A stretch of 64,000 nt of DNA from Bdellovibrio sp. ZAP7. Lineage in GTDB: Bacteria > Bdellovibrionota > Bdellovibrionia > Bdellovibrionales > Bdellovibrionaceae. Location of the stretch: the NCBI RefSeq assembly GCF_006874645.1, contig NZ_CP030082.1, forward strand, positions 930,001-994,000, in the 5' to 3' direction. Below are positions 36,642-46,277 of the stretch, piece by piece. The stretch's first letter is position 1; the number at the start of each line of letters is the position of its first letter. Both the position numbers and the translations under genes were made by a program. The notes under the pieces are model-generated. The model made no database searches and was not told the origin of the DNA. It was given only the letters and a program-made list of their open reading frames with translations.

Positions 36642-36785
36642 TCTGTATGAAGCCAGAAGGCCATAGCCTGCTATGCAGTCGACCTCCGTCGGCGCAGGAT
36701 GCGCGAACCGGCAAAGCCGGCGACCGTGAACCACGGATGGTGTGTCGACGGAATAGCAGGCTATGGCCTTCTGGCTTCATGCAGA
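36642..36785. repeat. 144-bp palindromic element with three mini-hairpins
   Basis: Perfect 28-bp arms lie at 36647-36674 and 36753-36780, and with one mismatch they extend to 33 bp (36642-36674 and 36753-36785). Inside, GTCGAC occurs at 36678-36683 and 36744-36749. Between them are three small hairpins with 5-bp stems and 3-base loops: GCGCA-gga-TGCGC (36692-36704), CCGGC-aaa-GCCGG (36708-36720) and CCGTG-aac-CACGG (36724-36736), each separated by 3 bases. It is GC-richer than the flanking gene and sits between two converging genes. It could be a non-autonomous mobile repeat or a structured terminator. Confidence 0.9.
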
Positions 36786-36793
36786 TCCGTGAA

Positions 36794-38362
36794 CTAAGTT
36801 ACAAGAACGTCCTGAATCTTACCCAAAAGCTCCTTGCGGCGTGCTGGTTTGGTAAGAACTCCGTCACAACCAGCGTCCATACATTTTTGACCCTCTTCCT
36901 TCATCGCATGGGCAGTTAAAGCAATGATGGGTTTGGTGTAACCAGCAGCGCGGATGCGGCGAACCGTTTCGTACCCGTCCATGATAGGCATTTGAATGTC
37001 CATCAAGATCAAGTCAGGATTGTGTCCTTCCATGATTGCAATTGCCTCGAGACCATTTGCCGCCTGCAGGATTTCTGAGTGCGTGTTGCGCATGTAGCGA
37101 TCAATCAACAGGCGATTGTCACTGACGTCGTCGACCACCAGGATTTTTGCACCTTTCAAATCAACGTCTTTGCTTAAAGCTTCCACCTTTTGCTCGATGG
37201 TTTGGTTGATGACTTGAGATTTTTCCAAAAGCATCGAAACTTCAAAGAACGAACCGACATTCGGTGCAGATGAAATAAGTTTTAAATCTCCACCCATGGA
37301 TTTTGCAAGTTCACGGGAAATAACTAATCCCAAGCCTGTACCGCCGTAGCGTTTGCGAGTTGAGATATCGGCTTGGCTAAAGGGTTGGAAAAGTTTTTTG
37401 GATTCCTCTTCAGAGATACCAATACCCGTGTCACGGATTTCAAAAACCACGCGGTCGTGATGATTACGATCGGGTTGGATGTAGCAATGAATTTTAACCG
37501 AGCCTTGGGCCGTGAACTTAATTGCGTTGCCAGTGACGTTTAAAAGAATTTGCTTAATGCGCTCAAGGTCAGAGTTATAGCAAAGCCCCGGTGGATTTTT
37601 AGCGTCCACTTCAAGAGTGATGCCTTTATCAGAAGCCTTAAGACCTAAAGTCGTTGCAATATCTTTTAGCAAATCATCAAAGTTAAAAGACGCTTTCATA
37701 AAATGAAGCTGGTTCGCTTCAATTTTTGATAGATCCAAAATATCATCTATCAGACGCAGTAATAATTCTCCGTTCCGGCGGATCGCCGCCAGGGAGTCCT
37801 GCTTTTCAGCCTCGCCTAAATCTTCTTGAACCAAAACATCTGAAAAACCCAAAACCGAAGCCAGGGGCGTGCGGATTTCGTGGGACATATTGGCCAGGAA
37901 TTGAGACTTTGAAAGGTTCGCTTGTTCCGCACGTTTGCGCAGGAATTCGACCTCTTCCATCTTAGCCTTCAAAAGTTTGTTCTGGCGATCCAAGGAAATA
38001 AAAGTTTGAACTTTGGAGCGCACGATATATGGATCCAACGGTTTAAACATCAAATCCACGGCGCCACTCTCGTAGCCCTTAAAGATAATGTTTTGATCCT
38101 GCTGTTGGGCCGTTACAAAAATAATCGGCAAGTGACGAGTTTTTTGAATACCGCGAATAAATTGCGCAAGTTCAAACCCGCTCATGTCAGGCATCTGAAC
38201 ATCGAGTAATGCCAGTGCAAAATCGTGGTCTAAAAGTAACGACAATGCCTGCTCGGGCTTGTTTGCGGTAATAAGATCCAGATCATCCGCTTTGATCAAT
38301 TCGCTCAGCGCAAAGATGTTCTCGGGGTTGTCATCCACAATAAGAATCTTCGTTTTGTCCAC
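36794..38362 (-). CDS. hybrid histidine kinase, receiver-HisKA-HATPase-receiver
   Basis: 522 residues without membrane segments, so cytoplasmic. The order is: N-terminal receiver with phosphorylatable Asp54 ('LALLDVQMPDMSG'), HisKA with His161 ('NMSHEIRTPLASV'), HATPase with 'NAIKFT' and 'GGTGLGLVIS', and a second receiver with Asp455 ('LILMDIQMPIMDG'). The leading receiver would regulate kinase activity and the trailing one accept phosphate. It lies downstream of a larger hybrid kinase and CheR on the same strand, so it probably belongs to one phosphorelay with them. Confidence 0.95.
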   Translation of the reverse strand: MDKTKILIVDDNPENIFALSELIKADDLDLITANKPEQALSLLLDHDFALALLDVQMPDMSGFELAQFIRGIQKTRHLPIIFVTAQQQDQNIIFKGYESGAVDLMFKPLDPYIVRSKVQTFISLDRQNKLLKAKMEEVEFLRKRAEQANLSKSQFLANMSHEIRTPLASVLGFSDVLVQEDLGEAEKQDSLAAIRRNGELLLRLIDDILDLSKIEANQLHFMKASFNFDDLLKDIATTLGLKASDKGITLEVDAKNPPGLCYNSDLERIKQILLNVTGNAIKFTAQGSVKIHCYIQPDRNHHDRVVFEIRDTGIGISEEESKKLFQPFSQADISTRKRYGGTGLGLVISRELAKSMGGDLKLISSAPNVGSFFEVSMLLEKSQVINQTIEQKVEALSKDVDLKGAKILVVDDVSDNRLLIDRYMRNTHSEILQAANGLEAIAIMEGHNPDLILMDIQMPIMDGYETVRRIRAAGYTKPIIALTAHAMKEEGQKCMDAGCDGVLTKPARRKELLGKIQDVLVT

Positions 38363-38486
38363 GTTACCCCTTCACTCTGAATTCTGCCCTCACGGCACTT
38401 ACTTTCAGAATTTTCATGTTGAATAATTAACGACCAACTTCCGTTTGTTTTCTAGCATTTTATCGTTACTAAAATGCAATCTAACA

Positions 38487-39323
38487 TCATTTATAAAAGG
38501 TGAGCGGTGTCCGCGCCTTCTGATAAATTTTGTCATCCTTATTAAGCTCATCAAATCCTTCCGCACAGGCGGAGAATCGAATGCTCTCTTTGCTTCCCAA
38601 TCCCAGGAAAGCACGGGACGCGAGTGATTCGTAAAAGAGTTTGAACACTCTCTCTTGAAGTTCGCGGTTAAAGTAAATCAACACGTTCCGACATAAAATC
38701 AAATGGGCTTCGACGAAGCCTTCGCCCGTGGCCATGTTATGTTCTGAAAACACAACTCGTTCACGTAGCTCCGGAATCATTCGAGCGCGGTTATAATGAA
38801 CTGTGTAGTAGTCAGAAGGGGATTTGATCCCACCGGACTCCACATAGTTCTTGGTGAACACGCGAATGCCTTCCAGGTCATAGACACCATCCTGGGCTTT
38901 TTTAAGCGCCAGGGGGTTGATGTCCGTTGCATAGATGGTGCTTCTTTCCAGAAGTCCTTCTTCGTGCAACAAAATCTGCAAACTATAAACTTCCTCTCCG
39001 GTACTGCATCCTGCGACCCAAATATTTAAATTTGGATAAGTGCGGAGGACGGGGATAACCTGAGTTCGCAGTGCCTTAAAAAAAGTGGGATCACGAAACA
39101 TCTCACTAGTGTTCACCGTGAAAAGAGGCATGATCTTGCGAAAAAAATCTTCGTCGTTCAGAAGGCGCGCCAAAAGGTCCGCTTCCGTGGGGATGGCATG
39201 CTTGCCTAGAATAACCTCTATACGTCGAGTCACAGACGCTTCCGTGTATTTTCTAAAGTCGAATCCGTACTTCAAAAAAATTCCCTCTAGCAATAAGTGA
39301 CGTTGGACGCTTGCAGTTGTCAT
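38487..39323 (-). CDS. CheR-family methyltransferase
   Basis: 278 residues. The helical N-domain with 'SVTRRIEVILGKHAI' is followed by the SAM-binding segment 'IWVAGCSTGEE' near residue 101. Late features are 'LILCRNVLIYFNREL' and 'GSKESIRFS'. It methylates glutamates in a partner, classically chemoreceptors. It is sandwiched between two hybrid kinases; its ATG directly follows the TAG of the upstream kinase gene with no gap, so it is translationally coupled. No CheB esterase is present. It is a second CheR in this window, distinct from the one at 8210. Confidence 0.94.
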   Translation of the reverse strand: MTTASVQRHLLLEGIFLKYGFDFRKYTEASVTRRIEVILGKHAIPTEADLLARLLNDEDFFRKIMPLFTVNTSEMFRDPTFFKALRTQVIPVLRTYPNLNIWVAGCSTGEEVYSLQILLHEEGLLERSTIYATDINPLALKKAQDGVYDLEGIRVFTKNYVESGGIKSPSDYYTVHYNRARMIPELRERVVFSEHNMATGEGFVEAHLILCRNVLIYFNRELQERVFKLFYESLASRAFLGLGSKESIRFSACAEGFDELNKDDKIYQKARTPLTFYK

Positions 39324-42638
<3,315 letters not shown>

Positions 42639-42851
42639 AGCGCCCTTGTAACTAACTGCGCGCCGATCGCCAAGAACGAGTCGTGGGTTTTGGTGAATTT
42701 TGTCCTCTACGACTCGGTGTGCAAGTGTAGCTTGTAAAATAGTTTTAACAAGTCACCAATAAGAGAGGATAAGTTTGAAGGAATCGCAATATGGAGTCGC
42801 CAATGGAGATCTTTTTCTTTGTGGTCCAATTCAATTTCGAGAAGCTAACAA

Positions 42852-42877
42852 GGCGGCGAATTTAGAATTTCACCGCC
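42852..42877 (-). terminator. possible terminator after the ASH-domain gene
   Basis: GGCGG and CCGCC with an imperfect AATT-rich inner stem form a hairpin just past the stop of the minus-strand gene at 42898. The T tract is poor, so it is tentative. The rest of 42639-42897 shows no convincing gene; it holds the upstream region of the large kinase gene. Confidence 0.4.
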
Positions 42878-42897
42878 ACTATTTCAAAAAATTCTAC

Positions 42898-43326
42898 CTA
42901 GTAGTTGTAACCCCAACCGCGCAGGTAAACCCAAATATCAGATCGTCCGATCAAATCAAAATGCAAACTGCCATTGTACTGTCCAACTTCTTTTGGTGCG
43001 AATTTCACAGTGGCTCTGCAAGATTGACCGGGCCATAAAACACCGCCACAGTTTTCTTTATGACTGAAGGCTTTTCCCGAAGTATCGATCTCGTTTATAT
43101 AAAACGGATAATTGCCGTTGTTGCGAAGACGAAAGCGTGCTGTTTCAGATTTCCCCTTCTTCACAAAACCAAAATTATAGTTATAGGATTCTTGAACACT
43201 CACGGAATCTTCGTTCACTGTGATTGTGTACTCCTCGGTATCCGTCGAAATTTCCTCAGAAGATTCATGGGCAAAAACGGGAACACTGATCAGAAAAGCA
43301 GTTGCTAAAAACAAAAGCGATTTCAC
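42898..43326 (-). CDS. small secreted ASH/Ig-like domain protein
   Basis: 142 residues from a GTG start with GGGGG upstream. The signal peptide ends 'VFA-HESS'. The mature domain has the pattern of ASH or 'choice-of-anchor D' beta sandwiches: 'YNFGFVKKGKSETARFRLRN', 'GNYPFYINEID', then 'PGQSCRATVKFAPKEVGQYN'. One disulphide could form between the two Cys. Such domains bind protein surfaces in the envelope. It is monocistronic. Confidence 0.78.
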   Translation of the reverse strand: MKSLLFLATAFLISVPVFAHESSEEISTDTEEYTITVNEDSVSVQESYNYNFGFVKKGKSETARFRLRNNGNYPFYINEIDTSGKAFSHKENCGGVLWPGQSCRATVKFAPKEVGQYNGSLHFDLIGRSDIWVYLRGWGYNY

Positions 43327-43415
43327 TGAGACCCCCTTTTTTTCCTCATCATCGGCAACTCAAAGTTCGTAGGCAAAATGTTATTTTCCCTCCCGGACTG
43401 GCAGGGTTGGAGAGC

Positions 43416-43567
43416 TTGCGTAATGGGCTCACTTTCTATATTTTGGTCGCTTTGATGATGCCTTCGCAAGCTAATGCCAATGTACTTAAGGACTTTACGA
43501 CAGACGGTGTAGCATGAGTCCCGATGGGACTTTTTGGGATCCGACAAAATTTTTGACTGTTGAGTAA
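43416..43567 (+). pseudogene. frameshifted fragment of a small secreted protein
   Basis: From a TTG at 43416 the frame reads 'MRNGLTFYILVALMMPSQAN' and 'ANVLKDFTTDG', a short signal peptide followed by a motif start. One base appears missing near 43507: shifting the frame continues with 'CSMSPDGTFWDPTKF' and ends at 43567. 'TDGCS.SPDG' followed by Trp is a motif I recall from small secreted proteins of this bacterial group. The usual downstream Cys-Cys/His-Asp part is absent, so this is a broken remnant. Confidence 0.5.
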
Positions 43568-43600
43568 AAAAAAGCCGCTGAATTTTCACTCAACGGCTTA
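43565..43600 (-). terminator. intrinsic terminator of the 172-residue secreted protein gene
   Basis: AAGCCG-tTGA and TCA-gCGGCTT pair around an AT loop on the minus strand, followed by a run of T. It lies about 25 bases past the stop codon of the minus-strand gene at 43625. Confidence 0.75.
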
Positions 43601-43624
43601 TTTCAAAGAATAAACTTTTAAAAA

Positions 43625-44143
43625 TTACTGTTGGATTTTTCCAGTAACTTGGAAGTGCAAACCTACAGTGGATGCACCCGCACCGCATTGAGCAGCAGCA
43701 TCTGAAACTGGAACGTAGATCGCAGCGCGGCCGTGAAGGTATTTGTAGTTATTGAACTTCAAGGCTGCATCAAGGAAGGCTTTACCAGCTGCGCAAGCAG
43801 AAGTTCCTTCGATAGCGTAAGCACGAGAATCAACAAGTTGAGCAGTTTTTGCAGTGTTGTCAGCGAATACTAGAGCTGAGTATTTACAAACAGAACCTTC
43901 TTCAGAGAATGTACCTTTGATTAAAAGGTTGTCCAAAGAGTAGTCCGTGGTAGCAGTTGCTAACTGAACGTTCAAAGCTGCGAAGTCAGCAGGAACTGTT
44001 TGCGTTTGAGTGTTGCCATCGTCGCAAACGTAAGCTGTGAATTTAGACATCCAACGCTCACCTGGAAGAGTCAAATCTTCGTTTGGTGCAGCGAAAGCTG
44101 AAGAAAGAGACAAAGTAGCTAGCAAAACTAGAACTGATTTCAT
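43625..44143 (-). CDS. secreted protein of unknown function, 172 residues
   Basis: A signal peptide ending 'SAFA-APNE' precedes a mature protein of about 153 residues with four to five Cys ('YVCDDGNTQTQ', 'GSVCKYSALVFADN', 'SACAAGKAF', 'AAQCGAG') and an Ala-rich, beta-like composition. No catalytic motif is evident and no family is recognised. The strong signal peptide, ribosome binding site (GGAGG) and terminator suggest an abundant periplasmic or surface protein. It is monocistronic. Confidence 0.8.
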   Translation of the reverse strand: MKSVLVLLATLSLSSAFAAPNEDLTLPGERWMSKFTAYVCDDGNTQTQTVPADFAALNVQLATATTDYSLDNLLIKGTFSEEGSVCKYSALVFADNTAKTAQLVDSRAYAIEGTSACAAGKAFLDAALKFNNYKYLHGRAAIYVPVSDAAAQCGAGASTVGLHFQVTGKIQQ

Positions 44144-44290
44144 GTGATATCCTCCATCGGATTTTTATTAATCGTGGAGTTGTTCTACGAACGTTTCCGT
44201 AAAAGGGTCAAGCAGACGACGAAAATAATCCCTTTGGTTTTCAATGGCTTTTCATCTTGGTTGCGTTTTGCCGTTTGACGTTTACAAAAG

Positions 44291-44896
44291 TTAATTAAGG
44301 ACACGAATTGACGTCACATGCATCAATTCACAAGCGCCAGCACCGGTGTCATCGCGACTTAAGGAACTTCTCCATTCGCCACCTTCTTTGGTGCTCACCA
44401 TAACTAAACTTCCGGTAAGTTCGATCAAATTACCTTCGCGAAGACCCACGACAACATCGCGGATGATTTTATTTGCGGGGATAATGTGCACGTTAGCACT
44501 ATGGCGCATAATTTCTTGTTCCGAGATCGGCGGATTTTTCCAGCGCACGTGATAGTAACGAAGTGACTGACCGATGCTTAGCTCATTTAAAACTTTTGAA
44601 TCCGACATCGGTCCCCAACCCAGGGCAAGATCAATCGGAGAGATACCCGAACCCGGATCAAAGTAATATCGATTCGTTGAAAGCACGCGGGCGCGAATTT
44701 TATATCGCGCTAATGGTTCGGCAACACCGACATCAATTCGGATCGGCTTTTTATCGCCGTCAGTTAGTTCTTCTTGAAGGGGGTCTTCAGGGATCAACAC
44801 TCCGTCAGCGACAGTCACAGGACGAGCTCTCCAATACAGGATAGCTGCCAGGATCAGGGCGCCGATAGTAAATGTCTTGCGATTGAATTCAAACAT
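44291..44896 (-). CDS. membrane-anchored protein of unknown function
   Basis: 201 residues with one N-terminal hydrophobic helix ('FTIGALILAAILYWRARPV'), after which all residues should lie outside the membrane. The body contains 'PLARYKIRARVLSTNRYYFD', 'SPIDLALGWGPMSDSKVLNE' and 'SANVHIIPANKIIRDVV', a pattern I recall from an uncharacterised conserved protein of proteobacteria. An isochorismatase-like gene starts 100 bases away in the opposite direction. Confidence 0.75.
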   Translation of the reverse strand: MFEFNRKTFTIGALILAAILYWRARPVTVADGVLIPEDPLQEELTDGDKKPIRIDVGVAEPLARYKIRARVLSTNRYYFDPGSGISPIDLALGWGPMSDSKVLNELSIGQSLRYYHVRWKNPPISEQEIMRHSANVHIIPANKIIRDVVVGLREGNLIELTGSLVMVSTKEGGEWRSSLSRDDTGAGACELMHVTSIRVLN

Positions 44897-44996
44897 TTCT
44901 CTTTATTCTAGATGAATCGTGGGGCTAAGCAAGTCTTTGTGCCGGATGCGAGGAGAGAGGTGGTCTATTGGGCCAGGATGAGATATTCTAGCTCCT

Positions 44997-45521
44997 ATGA
45001 ACTTGAACACTGCTCTAATGTTAGTCGATGTCCAGGCAAATATGTTTGCCCCTTTTAATCCCGTTTTTGAAGCTGAAGCGTTGATTGAAAACGTCCAAAA
45101 ACTTTTGGAATTGGCGCGAGCCTCTGGCACACAGGTGATCTTTGTGCAAAACAACGGACAGCCAGGGGAGCCCGATGAAACTCGCACCGAGGGTTGGATG
45201 CTGCATTCCGATCTAGTCATTGAAAATGGCGATTTAATAGTACAGAAGCATCATCCCGATCCATTTACGGATTCAGAACTTCATTCGACCCTTAAGAAAA
45301 AAGGTATTCACAAACTTATCATTGCGGGTCTTCAATCAGAGTACTGCATTGATGCCACTTGCAGAAAAGCCTGTGAATTGGGTTATGGTGTAACCCTGGT
45401 CAGTGATACTCACAGCACTTATCCTTCGCACGAAGGCACGGCGGAACAAATCATCAGACGTGTGAATGCGGGTCTTGGTGATCTGATCAGTCTGTGGGCT
45501 GTTTCCGAAATTCAGGCCTAA
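44997..45521 (+). CDS. cysteine hydrolase, isochorismatase/nicotinamidase family
   Basis: 174 residues with the family triad: Asp11 ('LMLVDVQANMF'), Lys84 ('IVQKHHPDPF') and Cys117 ('GLQSEYCIDATC'). Such enzymes cleave amides or vinyl ethers such as nicotinamide or isochorismate; the substrate is not evident. Monocistronic. A second, less similar member is at 58167. Confidence 0.9.
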   Translation: MNLNTALMLVDVQANMFAPFNPVFEAEALIENVQKLLELARASGTQVIFVQNNGQPGEPDETRTEGWMLHSDLVIENGDLIVQKHHPDPFTDSELHSTLKKKGIHKLIIAGLQSEYCIDATCRKACELGYGVTLVSDTHSTYPSHEGTAEQIIRRVNAGLGDLISLWAVSEIQA

Positions 45522-45536
45522 TTTTCAAAATCAAAA

Positions 45537-46238
45537 TTAGTATTCAAAGTCGATCAAAGTTTTAAAGTACGCGGGAACGCGTGCTTTAAATTGCATACGC
45601 TTTTTGTTGTGCGGATGATTGATTTCAAGCTCTGCTGAGTGCAGGAACAAGTTCTTAAATGGTGAGTTCGGCTTTCCGTATTTGGTATCACCCACGATTG
45701 GGTGACCTTCACCTGACAGATGCACGCGAATCTGATTTTTCTTACCTGTTAGCAGATTGATTTTTAAAAGACTGAATTTATCAGTTTCTTTTAAAACCGT
45801 GTATTCAGTGATGGCAAGCTTGCCTTTATCAGAATCCTGGCTGGAATGAACCACGTAATCTTCGTCTTCGCTTAAATAGCTTTGGATGGTGCCGCTTTTT
45901 TTCTCAAGCTTGCCATGAACGATGGCATAGTACGTTTTGTTAAAGGACTTCCAATTGTCCTTTAGGTAATTCATGACCTCTTCGGTTTTGGCAAAAACCA
46001 AAACGCCAGAAGTCGCCTGATCCAGCCGGTGCACCACATGGACTACTTTTGTAGAGCGGGGATTGCCCTTACGAACCCATTGATTCAAAAGGCCGTGGAC
46101 GGTGTTCTCGCGTTCCCATTTGGCTGCGACAGTTAAGATCCCTGGGGATTTGTTACCCACGATGATATCCAAATCCTCGTGCAGGATTTCGAAGCCTTTG
46201 GGCTGATATTTTTTTGGGATCTTTTTAGGAGTTGGCAT
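45537..46238 (-). CDS. RluA-family RNA pseudouridine synthase
   Basis: 233 residues with the catalytic signature 'HRLDQATSGVLVFAKT' (the Asp is the nucleophile), plus 'LTGKKNQIRVHLSGEGHPIVGD', a typical RluA-type late segment (shown split: 'LTGKKNQIRVHLS', 'GEGHPIVGD'). It isomerises uridine in rRNA or tRNA. It has no N-terminal S4 domain, unlike RluC or RluD. Its end lies 16 bases from the convergent hydrolase gene. Confidence 0.93.
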   Translation of the reverse strand: MPTPKKIPKKYQPKGFEILHEDLDIIVGNKSPGILTVAAKWERENTVHGLLNQWVRKGNPRSTKVVHVVHRLDQATSGVLVFAKTEEVMNYLKDNWKSFNKTYYAIVHGKLEKKSGTIQSYLSEDEDYVVHSSQDSDKGKLAITEYTVLKETDKFSLLKINLLTGKKNQIRVHLSGEGHPIVGDTKYGKPNSPFKNLFLHSAELEINHPHNKKRMQFKARVPAYFKTLIDFEY

Positions 46239-46277
46239 GGCTCCTTGGTAGCAGGTCTTGCACCAAGGAGCAAGGGA

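Noticed and set aside
36580-36919. Short frames through the palindromic element starting 'MKPEGHSLL' on both strands
   Set aside because: The identical start on both strands is a consequence of the inverted arms; there is no ribosome binding site, so I treat the DNA as a structure, not a gene.
42775-43038. An 87-codon plus-strand frame starting at a TTG
   Set aside because: Overlaps the end of the ASH-domain gene in antisense, has a poor start, and shows no motif or signal peptide.
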